From positions 434,001-498,000 of the forward strand of contig NZ_JASZYS010000002.1 of NCBI RefSeq assembly GCF_030316845.1: 64,000 nt of DNA, read 5' to 3'. Below the pieces are notes generated by a model, which was not told the DNA's origin, made no database searches, and saw nothing but the letters and a program-made list of their open reading frames with translations. Positions within the stretch are counted from its first letter, which is position 1, and every line of letters starts with the position of its first letter. Shown piece after piece: positions 38,399 to 47,246 of this stretch. The position numbers were made by a program, and so were the translations under genes. The DNA comes from Variovorax davisae (GTDB lineage Bacteria > Pseudomonadota > Gammaproteobacteria > Burkholderiales > Burkholderiaceae_C).

Positions 38399-39835
38399 AT
38401 GATGGGTAATTCGTCGTTCGCGGGGCTGGGCAATTCGTCCTTCGCCAGCCTCACACCGGCACCGGCTTCTGCCGACGAGGCGGAACCGTGGGTGCGCGGC
38501 GAACTGATCCGCAGCCTGATGCGGGCCTCGCGCGGCTCCTACCTGCTGGCGGCGGCGCTGATGCCGGCGATGGTGGGCCTGAGCTGGGGCCATGTGCCGG
38601 CCTGGCAGCTGATCGTCTGGCTGGTCATCGGCATCGTCGCCACCGGCTGCCGGATCTGGGGCGAGCAGCTCTATGCGCGCCACTACGCCGACCGCGATTC
38701 GGCGGCGCAGCAGTACTTTGTCGAGCGCTACCGCTATCTCTGGAGCGCCAGCGGCTTCGCCTGGGGCCTGTCGATCCTGATCTTCTTCGAGCGCACGCCG
38801 CTGGTGAACCAGTTCATGAGCTGGCTGATCGTCGCCGGCGTCGCGACCTTTCCGCTCAACGGGCTGGCGCTGCACCCGCCGCTGCTGCGGCGCTACGTCA
38901 ACACCCTGTTCTTCACGATGCTGGCGGCGATCATCCTGCGCATGATCGAGCTCAAGTTCGAGCGGCCCCATTTCCACTACGGCTTCCTGATGCTGCCGGT
39001 GCTGCACTGGTGGCTGCTGCTGCGGGCCGGCCGGCGCATTCACGAGACCGCGCGCAACAGCTTCGAGCTGCTCTTCCACAACCACATCCTGATCAATTCG
39101 CTGACCCAGCAGCGGCAGGCGGCGGTCTCGGCGGTGGCCATGAAGAACCGCTTCCTTGCGAGCGCCGCGCACGACATGCGGCAGCCCGTGCTGGCGCTGT
39201 CGCTGTATGCCGACTGGCTGCGCAACGAGCCCGAGCTGGTGGCCGACATCGCGCCCAAGATCGTCCGTGCCACGCACGCCGTGAATGCGCTGTTCGATTC
39301 GTTGTTCGACCTGGCGCGCATCGATTCGGGCCAGGTGCGGCTGCACATCGAGCGGGTCGACGTGGCCCAGCTGCTGCACGACCTGGAACTGCAGTACCGG
39401 CCGGTGGCCGAGGCCAAGGGCCTGACCTTCCGCATGCACGTGACGCCCGGCACCGTGCTGACCGACCCGATCCGGGTCCGCCGGATGATCGGCAACCTGC
39501 TGGCCAACGCCACCAAGTACACCGCCGAGGGCGGAATCCTGCTGGCATCGCGGCAGACCCGCGACGGCCTGCGGGTGGAAGTGTGGGACACCGGCATCGG
39601 CATCGCACGCGAGCACCTGCGCGATGTCTTCCTGGAGTTCTACAAGGTGGCCGACCATGCCGGCACCTCGGACGGCTTCGGCCTGGGCCTGGCGATCGTG
39701 GCGCGGCTGTCGCACGCGCTCGGCCATCCGGTCAGCGTGCGCTCGCGGCTGGGCCGGGGCAGCGTGTTCCGCGTCGCCCTGCACGACGCCGACGAGACCC
39801 AGGCCCAGACCCGGATCTCGGGCGCTGTCGGTTAG
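38399..39835 (+). CDS. Membrane sensor histidine kinase
   Basis: 478 residues. Six or so membrane helices occupy residues about 40-230. The dimerisation/phosphoacceptor helix has AAHDMRQPVLALS, and the ATPase domain has NLLANATKYTAEGG, VWDTGIGIA and DGFGLGLAIV. The N-terminal tail contains a doubled motif GNSSFAGLGNSSFASL. It ends 78 bp from a convergent LuxR-type regulator (39914-40510), its probable partner. The start at 38399 comes after the terminator; an ATG follows directly at 38402. There is no receiver domain in this protein. Signal unknown. Confidence 0.88.
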   Translation: MMGNSSFAGLGNSSFASLTPAPASADEAEPWVRGELIRSLMRASRGSYLLAAALMPAMVGLSWGHVPAWQLIVWLVIGIVATGCRIWGEQLYARHYADRDSAAQQYFVERYRYLWSASGFAWGLSILIFFERTPLVNQFMSWLIVAGVATFPLNGLALHPPLLRRYVNTLFFTMLAAIILRMIELKFERPHFHYGFLMLPVLHWWLLLRAGRRIHETARNSFELLFHNHILINSLTQQRQAAVSAVAMKNRFLASAAHDMRQPVLALSLYADWLRNEPELVADIAPKIVRATHAVNALFDSLFDLARIDSGQVRLHIERVDVAQLLHDLELQYRPVAEAKGLTFRMHVTPGTVLTDPIRVRRMIGNLLANATKYTAEGGILLASRQTRDGLRVEVWDTGIGIAREHLRDVFLEFYKVADHAGTSDGFGLGLAIVARLSHALGHPVSVRSRLGRGSVFRVALHDADETQAQTRISGAVG

Positions 39836-39840
39836 GCCGA

Positions 39841-39908
39841 CGCCGGGCCGCCCCAAGGCGGCCTGCGCCCCCTCGGGGGCAGCGACACACGCAGTGAGGA
39901 GCGTGGGG
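39841..39908. repeat. Comamonadaceae-type intergenic repeat with two hairpins
   Basis: Two perfect hairpins, GCCGCC-CCAA-GGCGGC (39847-39862) and GCCCCC-TC-GGGGGC (39867-39880), are followed by AGCGACACACGCAGTGAGG and GTGGGGGC. This type of element (CCCCCTCGGGGGCAGCGA with ACGCAGTGAG) is common between genes in this bacterial family. Here it separates convergent genes and may act as a two-way terminator. Confidence 0.75.
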
Positions 39909-39913
39909 GCTGG

Positions 39914-40510
39914 TCAGCCCGAGAGAAGCCCGTTCGTGCGGGCGTGGTGCAGCGCCTGCGTCCGGCTCTTCACGCCCAGGCGACGGAACAGCCGCCACAG
40001 GTGGACCTTGACCGTATGCTCGCTGATGTCCAACTCGGTGGCGATGTCGCGGTTGCTCATGCCCTGGTCGAGCATGGCGATCAGCTGGGTCTGGCGCTTC
40101 GACAGCTTGCTGTTGGCGGCGGCCACCGGCTCCTCGGCGTCGGTGTCGGCCATCAGCAGGCCGCGCAGGGCGGCGGTGAGCTCGGCCGAACTGGCCGATT
40201 TCTCGATGTAGGTGTCGGCGCCGGCCTCGATGCAGGCCTCTTCCATGTCGGCCGACGGCGAGGCGGAATAGACCGCGATCGGCACGTCCGGGTAGGCCTG
40301 CTTGACCGCCATGACGCCCGAGACGCCGGTGGTGTCGGGGAGCTTCAGGTCGAGGCAGAAGAGGCCGGGCGCCCCGTGCTGCTTGACGGCCGCTGCCAGC
40401 TTGTCGAGGCGCTCGAGTTCGACGATGTTCTCGGCCGGCCGCAGGCGCCGAAGCACCATCACGATCGCGTCGCGCATCAGGGGGTGGTCGTCAATGACAT
40501 AGATACTCAT
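39914..40510 (-). CDS. LuxR-family response regulator
   Basis: 198 residues. The receiver domain has IYVIDDHPLMRDA, the phosphorylation Asp in CLDLKLPDT and Lys in YIEKSAS. The C-terminal helix-turn-helix (about 138-190) reads LSKRQTQLIAMLDQGMSNRDIATELDISEHTVKVHL when joined. It is convergent with the sensor kinase at 38399-39835 and is the likely recipient of its phosphoryl group. Confidence 0.92.
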   Translation of the reverse strand: MSIYVIDDHPLMRDAIVMVLRRLRPAENIVELERLDKLAAAVKQHGAPGLFCLDLKLPDTTGVSGVMAVKQAYPDVPIAVYSASPSADMEEACIEAGADTYIEKSASSAELTAALRGLLMADTDAEEPVAAANSKLSKRQTQLIAMLDQGMSNRDIATELDISEHTVKVHLWRLFRRLGVKSRTQALHHARTNGLLSG

Positions 40511-40570
40511 GATTTACTCGCAGTGTCCGCGGGTCGGGCGCTGCCCATCGCCGCGGGTAATTGACTCACT

Positions 40571-41896
40571 TCAACCCTCGCTCGCCGCATCGGCTGCAGC
40601 AAGCGCCTCCAGTGCGGCCGAAGCCGCACGCATACCCTCGTTGTCCAGTGGCTCTAGCTGCGCGGCGAACTGCGCCAGGGCGTCCGCGCGCTGCTGGCGC
40701 AAGGTGCCGATGGCCCGACCCGCCTCCTGCGGCGACGCGAACCCTCGGCTTTGTACCAGTTGGACCCCACTGGCGTCGAGCAACTTGAAATAGAACAGCC
40801 CGTCGCTGTCGCGGTATTGCTTGAAGCTCGGCCGCGCCACCTTGGCCGCCTTGCGGGACACCCCCGGGTCGCGGCTGGCCAGGTTGCGCAGGCCGACCGC
40901 CTGCCGCACACCCTCCATGAAGGGGCGCGACAGGGCGCGCGCCTTCTCGGCGCCGGCGCGCAGGACCCGCTCGATCTGGGCCGGGTCGTTGAGCAGGGCG
41001 TCGTAGTGGGCCCGCATCGGCGCCACCTCGCGGTCGATGCGCTCGAACAACAACTGCTTGGCGTCGCCCCAGGCGATGCCGCCGGCGAAGGCCTGGCGCA
41101 GGCTTTCGGTCTCTTCGTCGTCGGCGAAGGCCTGGTAGATCTGGAACAGCGCCGAGCCCTCGGTTTCCTTGGGCTCGCCCGGCGCGCGCGAATCGGTCAC
41201 GATGCCGTTGATCAGCTTCTGCAGCTGGGCGCGCGGCGTGAAGAGCGGGATCGTGTTGTCGTAGCTCTTGCTCATCTTGCGGCCGTCGAGGCCGGGCAGG
41301 GTCGCCACCGAGTCGTCGATCTCGGCCTCGGGCAGCGTGAAGTGCTCGCCGTAGAGATGGTTGAAGTGCTGCGCCATGTCGCGCGCCATCTCGATGTGCT
41401 GCACCTGGTCGCGCCCCACCGGCACCTTGTGGGCGTTGAACATCAGGATGTCGGCGCCCATCAGCACCGGGTACATGAACAGGCCCGCGCTGACGTCGGC
41501 GTCCGGGTCTTCGCCGCGGGCGGCGTTCTTGTCGACCTGCGCCTTGTAGGCATGGGCGCGGTTGAGCAGGCCCTTGCCGGTGACGCAGGTCAGGAACCAG
41601 GTCAGCTCGGGGATCTCGGGGATGTCGGACTGGCGATAGAAGGTGACCCGCTCGGGGTCGAGGCCGCAGGCCAGCCAGCTGGCGGCGATCTCGAGCGTCG
41701 AGCGCTGGATGCGGGCCGGCTCGTCGGTCTTGATCAGCGCGTGGTAGTCGGCCAGGAAATAGAAGCTCTGGACGTCGTCGCGCCGGCTGAAGCGCACCGA
41801 ATGGCGGATCGAGCCGACGTAGTTGCCCAGGTGCGGCGTGCCGCTGGGAGTGATGCCGGTCAGGTAGCGGATGGGCGTGTCGGGAAGCAGGGCCAT
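40571..41896 (-). CDS. trpS: Tryptophanyl-tRNA synthetase with C-terminal extension
   Basis: 441 residues; the class I core (about 1-345) has the HIGH-like TPHLGN at residues 20-25 and KMSKS at 207-211. Typical bacterial TrpRS is about 330-340 residues. The extra C-terminal part contains FKQYRDSDGLFYFKLLDASG and QSRGFASPQEAGRAIGTL (about 358-405), which resembles a YegP/DUF1508 unit. The start at 41896 has no clear ribosome-binding site. It is 7 bp after an M50 protease gene on the same strand. Confidence 0.93.
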   Translation of the reverse strand: MALLPDTPIRYLTGITPSGTPHLGNYVGSIRHSVRFSRRDDVQSFYFLADYHALIKTDEPARIQRSTLEIAASWLACGLDPERVTFYRQSDIPEIPELTWFLTCVTGKGLLNRAHAYKAQVDKNAARGEDPDADVSAGLFMYPVLMGADILMFNAHKVPVGRDQVQHIEMARDMAQHFNHLYGEHFTLPEAEIDDSVATLPGLDGRKMSKSYDNTIPLFTPRAQLQKLINGIVTDSRAPGEPKETEGSALFQIYQAFADDEETESLRQAFAGGIAWGDAKQLLFERIDREVAPMRAHYDALLNDPAQIERVLRAGAEKARALSRPFMEGVRQAVGLRNLASRDPGVSRKAAKVARPSFKQYRDSDGLFYFKLLDASGVQLVQSRGFASPQEAGRAIGTLRQQRADALAQFAAQLEPLDNEGMRAASAALEALAAADAASEG

Positions 41897-41903
41897 GGGA
41901 AGT

Positions 41904-42575
41904 TCAGCGAATGAGGGCGGTGAGCGGGCTCAGGAGCAGCGTGATGGCCTGGTAGCCGAAGGCCATCAGCGGACTCAGCCACCAGGTGCTGACGATGCCG
42001 GCGATGACCAGGCCCATCACGATGAAGAAGCCGTAGGGCTCGATGCGGGCCAGGAACTCCTGGGGGCCGCCGCGCGGCAGCAGGCCGGCCAGCACCCGGC
42101 CGCCGTCCAGCGGGGGCAGCGGGAACAGGTTGAAGGCCCACATGACGAGGTTGACCAGCACGCCGCCCTGGGCCATCTTGATGAAAAAGGTCTCGTCGAT
42201 GCCGGCGCCGACCAGGCCGACCAGGAACAGCGCCCAGAGAATGGCCTGGAAGAAGTTGGAGGCCGGCCCGGCCAGCGCGACCCAGACCATGTCGCGCTTG
42301 GGATGGCGCAGGCGGTTGAAGTTGACCGGGACCGGCTTGGCGTAGCCGAACAGGAAGGCGCCCGAGGTGGCGAAATACAGCAGCAGCGGCATCAGGATGG
42401 TGCCGATCGGGTCGATGTGCTTGATCGGGTTGAGCGTGACCCGGCCCATCACGTAGGCCGTGTTGTCGCCGAAATACCGCGCCACATAGCCATGGGCGGC
42501 CTCGTGGATGGTGATCGCGAAGACCACCGGCAAGGCGTAGATCAGGACGGTTTGGATGAGATTTGAAATATCCAC
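41904..42575 (-). CDS. Site-2 protease (M50) family membrane metalloprotease
   Basis: 223 residues, five or so membrane helices. The zinc motif HEAAH near residue 24 and the third ligand in NLFPLPPLDGGRV near 152 define an M50 zinc metallopeptidase. It is of the short type without PDZ domains. Such proteins cleave membrane-bound regulators; the target is unknown. It lies upstream of trpS on the minus strand. Confidence 0.9.
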   Translation of the reverse strand: MDISNLIQTVLIYALPVVFAITIHEAAHGYVARYFGDNTAYVMGRVTLNPIKHIDPIGTILMPLLLYFATSGAFLFGYAKPVPVNFNRLRHPKRDMVWVALAGPASNFFQAILWALFLVGLVGAGIDETFFIKMAQGGVLVNLVMWAFNLFPLPPLDGGRVLAGLLPRGGPQEFLARIEPYGFFIVMGLVIAGIVSTWWLSPLMAFGYQAITLLLSPLTALIR

Positions 42576-42616
42576 CGCCGGATTGTCTCAGACGGTCCGG
42601 ATGTCCCTTGCGGGAC

Positions 42617-43252
42617 TCACAGGCCGATGGTGGCCAGCGGGCCGCGGCCCTGCCGCACCAGCAGCGGATCGCCGCCCGCGCCCATGGGCGTGAGGTCGAC
42701 CACGGTGGTCGGCTCGGACGGGCAGGCACCGGCATCGATCACCCCGCCGATCTGTTTCTCGAAGCGCTCGCGGATCTGGGTCGGGTCGTTCATGGCCTCG
42801 GTCTCGCCGGGCGGGATCAGGGTGGTGGCGAGCAGCGGCTCGCCATGCAAGGTCAGCAGTTCGAGCAGCACCCGGTGGTCGGGCACCCGCAGGCCGATGG
42901 TCTTGCGCTGCGGATGGCTGACCCGGCGCGGCACTTCCTTGGTCGCCTCGAGCAGGAAGGTGTAGGGGCCGGGCGTGGCCGCCTTCAGCAGCCGGTACTG
43001 CTTGTTGTCGACCCGGGCGTAGTTCGACAGCTCGCTCAGGTCGCGGCAGATCAGGGTCAGGTGGTGCTTGTCGTCGACCTGCCGGATCCGGCGCAGCTGG
43101 TCGACCGCGTCCTTGTCGTCCAGGTGGCAGGCCAGCGCGTAGCTGGAGTCGGTGGGAACGGCGACGATCTCGCCGCGCGCCAGCAGGGCGGCGGCCTGCT
43201 TCAGCAGCCGCTGCTGGGGGTTGTCGGGGTGGACTTCGAAAAACTGGGCCAT
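42617..43252 (-). CDS. YciO/Sua5-family threonylcarbamoyl-AMP synthase-like protein
   Basis: 211 residues. The YrdC/Sua5 fold shows AVPTDSSYALAC, KHHLTLICRDLSELSNYARV in pieces, PGPYTFLLEAT and GLRVPDH. It is closer to YciO than to TsaC. YciO-type proteins bind RNA and ATP; TsaC-type activity (threonylcarbamoyl-AMP formation for t6A) is possible but not shown here. The start at 43252 begins MAQFFEVHPDNP as in YciO. Confidence 0.88.
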   Translation of the reverse strand: MAQFFEVHPDNPQQRLLKQAAALLARGEIVAVPTDSSYALACHLDDKDAVDQLRRIRQVDDKHHLTLICRDLSELSNYARVDNKQYRLLKAATPGPYTFLLEATKEVPRRVSHPQRKTIGLRVPDHRVLLELLTLHGEPLLATTLIPPGETEAMNDPTQIRERFEKQIGGVIDAGACPSEPTTVVDLTPMGAGGDPLLVRQGRGPLATIGL

Positions 43253-43280
43253 GGGGTCGATTCTGCCGCCTGGCGGCGGA

Positions 43281-44216
43281 TCATGATTCGGCGGGCTCGA
43301 TGGGCACCCGGCGTTCCCGGACGGTGAGCCAGGCGCCGGCCGCCCCGCAGACCGCGATCATCCCCATGCCGATCAGCGAAATGCGGTCCGGCACATAGGA
43401 AAACATGACCCAGCCGCCCAGCATCGCGAAGGCGATCTGGGCATAGAGGTAGGGCGTGAGGGTGGAGGCCGGGGCGCGCTGGTAGGCCAGGATCAGGATG
43501 AAATGGCCGACCGTGCCCATGAAGCCCATCAGGCACAGCAGGGCCCACCAGTGCCAGGAGGGCAGGGCGGTCCAAACGAAGGGCAGCGCGAACGACGCCA
43601 GCAGGGCGCCGACCCAGCCGGTGTAGAAGTGCATCGTGAGCGGGTTCTCGGTCTGCGCCAGCTTGCTGGTCAGCACCTGGAACCAGGCGTTGGTCAGCAC
43701 CAGCCCGATCGGCAGGAACATGGCCCAGCTGAAGGCGTCGCCGCCCGGCCGCAGGATGACCAGGGTGCCGGCGAAGCCGCCCGCCACCAACGCCCAGCGC
43801 AGCGGCGACACGTGCTCCTTGAGCGTGGTGGCCGCCAGCAGCGTGATGACCAGCGGCGCGATCAGCACGATCGAGGTGAATTCGGCCAGCGGCATGTAGC
43901 GCAGGCTGAAGAAGGCCAGCGTGCTGGAGGCCAGCAGCAGGGCGCCGCGCAGCAGTTGGTAGCGCGGGTGGCCGGTACGAAGCAGCGCCGTGCCGTGGCG
44001 CGGCAGCAGCACCAGCGTGGTCGCCACCGCCTGGAAGATGTAGCGCACCCAGACGCCCATCAGGATCGGCACCGCCGCGGTCGACAGCTTGGTGGCGGTG
44101 TCCAGGGTGGCGAAACAGGCGACCGCCAGCAGCACCAGCCCGATGCCGGCCAGGATCCGCTCGGACTCCAGGTCGCGCGTGCTCCTGCCGGCGGTGGCCT
44201 CGCTCGCCGCCGCCAT
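43281..44216 (-). CDS. EamA/DMT-family transporter
   Basis: 311 residues with ten hydrophobic helices in two EamA repeats. An N-terminal helix AGIGLVLLAVACFATLDTATK begins the first repeat; SSTLAFFSLRYMPLAEFTS is characteristic. It is a drug/metabolite transporter of unknown substrate in the inner membrane. The start ATG 44216 overlaps the PHP-gene stop by one base (TGATG), suggesting translational coupling. Confidence 0.88.
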   Translation of the reverse strand: MAAASEATAGRSTRDLESERILAGIGLVLLAVACFATLDTATKLSTAAVPILMGVWVRYIFQAVATTLVLLPRHGTALLRTGHPRYQLLRGALLLASSTLAFFSLRYMPLAEFTSIVLIAPLVITLLAATTLKEHVSPLRWALVAGGFAGTLVILRPGGDAFSWAMFLPIGLVLTNAWFQVLTSKLAQTENPLTMHFYTGWVGALLASFALPFVWTALPSWHWWALLCLMGFMGTVGHFILILAYQRAPASTLTPYLYAQIAFAMLGGWVMFSYVPDRISLIGMGMIAVCGAAGAWLTVRERRVPIEPAES

Positions 44217-45070
44217 CACTGGATGCGGTGCGCCAGCAGGTCCCAGACCGGCGTCAGCTTGCCCGGCAGGGGCGGCAGCTTGCCGAGGTCGCAATGGCTC
44301 TCGTCGGGGCTGTGGAAATCGCTGCCGCGCGAGGCGGCGAAGTCGAACTCGAGCGCCTTGTCGGCGTACTCGACGTACTCGGCCGGCGTGTGGCTGCCGG
44401 TGACGACCTCGATCGCCTGGCCGCCATGGGCCTTGAACTCGACGAACAGGGCGTATTCCTCGTTGGCCGTGAACTTGTAGCGGCCGGGATGGGCGATCAC
44501 GGCCATGCCCTTGGCCTCGGTGATCCACTGCACCGCATCCTTGAGCGTGGCCCAGCGGTGCGGCACGTAGCCCGGCTTGCCTTCGGTCAGGAACTTGCGG
44601 AACACCTCGGCGGTGTCGCGGCAATGGCCGGCCTCGACCAGGAAACGGGCGAAATGGGTGCGCGAGATCAGTTCGGGGTTGCCGACGAAGCGCAGCGCGC
44701 CCTCGTAGGCGCCCAGGATGCCGGCCTTGGCCAGGCCTTCGGACATCTCCTGCGCGCGCTTGCCGCGCCCGCCCCGGGTGTCGTAGAGGCCCCGGCTGAT
44801 CGCGGCGTCGTCGGGGTCGAAGCCCAGCCCGACGATGTGGACGGTCTCGCCGGCGAAGGTGACCGAGATCTCGGTGCCCGTGAGGTACTTCATGCCCTGC
44901 GCGCGGGCGGCGGCGGCGGCCCGGTGCTGGCCGCCGATCTCGTCGTGGTCGGTCAGCGACCAGAGCTCGACCCCGTTGGCGGCGGCGCGCTCGGCCAGCG
45001 CCTCCGGCGTCAGGGTGCCGTCCGACACCACGGAGTGGCAGTGCAGGTCGGCGTTGAGGAGGGAGGTCAC
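44216..45070 (-). CDS. PHP-domain phosphoesterase (RNase AM/YciV type)
   Basis: 284 residues. The PHP metal-binding motifs are visible: DLHCHSVVSDGTLTP, SLTDHDEIGG, HPGRYKF and a C-terminal GSDFHSP. The family hydrolyses nucleoside 3',5'-bisphosphates and short 5' ends of RNA. It is a cytosolic, trinuclear-metal enzyme. Divergent or same-strand neighbours (YciO, EamA, CorA) make up a cluster that is often kept together. Confidence 0.9.
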   Translation of the reverse strand: MTSLLNADLHCHSVVSDGTLTPEALAERAAANGVELWSLTDHDEIGGQHRAAAAARAQGMKYLTGTEISVTFAGETVHIVGLGFDPDDAAISRGLYDTRGGRGKRAQEMSEGLAKAGILGAYEGALRFVGNPELISRTHFARFLVEAGHCRDTAEVFRKFLTEGKPGYVPHRWATLKDAVQWITEAKGMAVIAHPGRYKFTANEEYALFVEFKAHGGQAIEVVTGSHTPAEYVEYADKALEFDFAASRGSDFHSPDESHCDLGKLPPLPGKLTPVWDLLAHRIQ

Positions 45071-45106
45071 CGAGCGAGTTTATTCTTTCTCGGAATGGCT
45101 TGCCCT

Positions 45107-46120
45107 TCAGCGCTTTTTCCGGAACGCGACCCAGGCGGCGATGGCGGTGAAGCTCATCACGATGGCGACCACGATCCAGAAGCCGTGCTTGTGCTCCGCC
45201 AGCGGGATGCCGCCCACGTTCATGCCGAACAGGCCGGCCAGGATGTTGATCGGCAGGGCCAGCACGGTCACCACGGTCAGCACGAACAGGCTGCGGTTGT
45301 TGTCCTCGTTGACGTTGTCGGCGATCTCCTCCTGCAGCAGCTTGATGCGTTCCTGCAGCGCGCCCATGTCGCGCAGGACCACCGAGAACTCCTCGGTCGA
45401 GCCGCGCAACTCCTGGGCGTCGGGCTCGCTCATCCAGGCCGGCGGGCTCTGCAGCAGCCGGAACAGCGCCGCCGGTTCGGGCGCCAGCAGGCGCTGCAGG
45501 CGCACCAGCACCCGCCGCAGCATCCCCAGCCGGGCCCGCTTGTGGTCGAGCCGGCCGGCCAGCAGCGCGTCCTCGATGTCGTCGATGCGCGCGGTCACGC
45601 CGCGCACGATGCGCACCAGCACGTCGGCCTGCACCCGCAGCAGGTGTTCGAGCAGCTCCGTGCTGGAGCGCGGCGCGTCGCCCGCCTTGACCGCGGTGCG
45701 CAGCGCGTCGACCGAGCGCAGCGGCTGGGTGCGGGCGGTCACGACCAGCCGCGGGCCGACGCTGATCCAGAGGGTCGAGATGTCCGAGGGTTCGAAGCTG
45801 AACTCGAAGTGGACGTCGTTGATGACCGCGATCAGCGAGTCGTCTGCGCGCTCGATGCGGGTCGAGTGCAGCCCTTCCTTCAGGGTCTCGAAGAAGATGT
45901 CGGACAGGCCGGCGTGGCGCTGCAGCCAGCGCTCGGCCTGGGCATGGCTCAGGTTGAAGTGCAGCCACATGTAGGCCCCGGGCGGCGTGCCCGCGGCCAG
46001 CCAGTCGGCGGCCTGCGCGGAATCGACCGCGCGGACCGGGGCGGGGGCGGCGGCATCGAACAGGTAGCCGCAGATCAGGCCGGCTTCGTCGCTGCCGTAG
46101 GCGCCAGCGATCGAATTCAT
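45107..46120 (-). CDS. CorA/ZntB-family metal-ion transporter
   Basis: 337 residues from ATG 46120. A long soluble N-terminal domain precedes two C-terminal helices; the first ends with the signature GMNVGGIP and the loop LAEHKHGFW is typical of the ZntB branch. The family carries Mg2+, Co2+ or Zn2+. The start 46120 (MNSIAGAYG) is chosen by family resemblance; an ATG at 46177 would add a histidine-rich tail (PHHRHDAHH), which might be real in a metal transporter. No good ribosome-binding site distinguishes the two. Confidence 0.88.
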   Translation of the reverse strand: MNSIAGAYGSDEAGLICGYLFDAAAPAPVRAVDSAQAADWLAAGTPPGAYMWLHFNLSHAQAERWLQRHAGLSDIFFETLKEGLHSTRIERADDSLIAVINDVHFEFSFEPSDISTLWISVGPRLVVTARTQPLRSVDALRTAVKAGDAPRSSTELLEHLLRVQADVLVRIVRGVTARIDDIEDALLAGRLDHKRARLGMLRRVLVRLQRLLAPEPAALFRLLQSPPAWMSEPDAQELRGSTEEFSVVLRDMGALQERIKLLQEEIADNVNEDNNRSLFVLTVVTVLALPINILAGLFGMNVGGIPLAEHKHGFWIVVAIVMSFTAIAAWVAFRKKR

Positions 46121-46269
46121 GGAGCGAGGGGCATGGTGGGCGTCGTGCCGATGGTGCGGGCGGCGTGTGTCAGCCATGTGACGGCGCCGGATTGGCGTAC
46201 TTTCTGTCACGCAATCGTCATCCGGCGGCTGCAGCATGGCGTATTGCCCTGCCTCCTACAGAGAAGACC

Positions 46270-47187
46270 ATGACCCTTCCCAGCACCCTCGGCGACCATG
46301 ACGAACTGATGGCACGCATCGCGCGCGACCTGGTGGACAGCTACGACGAGGAAATCGAGCTCGAGCTCGAGGACCGCAACCTCGACGAGCTGGAATCAGG
46401 CACCGTCACGGACAAGGCGGGCCGGCAGGCCTACTTCAAGGAGCTGTTCCGGCTCCAGGGCGAACTGGTCAAGCTGCAGGACTGGGTGCAGCACAGCAAG
46501 CAGAAGGTCGTGATCCTGTTCGAGGGGCGCGACGCGGCCGGCAAGGGCGGCGTCATCAAGCGCATCACGCAGCGGCTCAACCCGCGCGTGGTCCGGGTGG
46601 CGGCGCTGCCGGCGCCGAACGACCGCGAGCGCACCCAGTGGTACTTCCAGCGCTACGTGGCGCACCTCCCGGCGGCCGGCGAGATGGTGCTGTTCGACCG
46701 CAGCTGGTACAACCGCGCCGGCGTCGAGCGGGTGATGGGCTTCTGCTCCGACGAGGAGTACGAGGAGTTCTTCCGCACCGTGCCCGACTTCGAGCGGATG
46801 CTGGTGCGCTCGGGCATCAAGCTGATCAAGTACTGGTTCTCGATCACCGACGAAGAGCAGCACATGCGCTTTCTCGGCCGCATCCATGACCCGCTGAAGC
46901 AGTGGAAGCTGAGCCCGATGGACCTGGAGTCGCGCCGCCGCTGGGAGGAGTACACCAAGGCCAAGGAAACGATGCTGGACCGCACCCACATCCCCGAGGC
47001 GCCGTGGTGGGTGGTGCAGGCGGTCGACAAGAAGAAGGCGCGCCTGAACTGCATCAGCCACCTGCTGGGCCAGATGCCCTACCACGATGTGCCGCATCCG
47101 CCGGTCGAGCTGCCGGCGCGAGTGCGCAATGACGACTACCTGCGCCATCCGGTGCCTGCCAGCATGTACGTGCCGGAAAGGTACTGA
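46270..47187 (+). CDS. ppk2: Polyphosphate kinase 2
   Basis: 305 residues. Walker A GRDAAGKGG, Walker B FDRSWYNRAG and the lid motif (HMRFLGRIHDPLKQWKLSPMD in pieces) define PPK2. These enzymes use polyphosphate to phosphorylate nucleotides (or the reverse). The start ATG 46270 follows GAGAAG. It is divergent from the CorA-like gene, 149 bp apart. Confidence 0.94.
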   Translation: MTLPSTLGDHDELMARIARDLVDSYDEEIELELEDRNLDELESGTVTDKAGRQAYFKELFRLQGELVKLQDWVQHSKQKVVILFEGRDAAGKGGVIKRITQRLNPRVVRVAALPAPNDRERTQWYFQRYVAHLPAAGEMVLFDRSWYNRAGVERVMGFCSDEEYEEFFRTVPDFERMLVRSGIKLIKYWFSITDEEQHMRFLGRIHDPLKQWKLSPMDLESRRRWEEYTKAKETMLDRTHIPEAPWWVVQAVDKKKARLNCISHLLGQMPYHDVPHPPVELPARVRNDDYLRHPVPASMYVPERY

Positions 47188-47246
47188 CCCCTTCCTTCCG
47201 TCGCGGGTAGCTGGGCGGGGGCGAAGCTGCTACCGTGTCCGCAACG

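Noticed and set aside
43281..45968. A single 895-residue minus-strand frame spanning EamA, PHP and CorA genes
   Set aside because: Only the part from 44216 is the EamA transporter; the upstream part is antisense-like noise overlapping PHP and CorA coding sequence in other frames.
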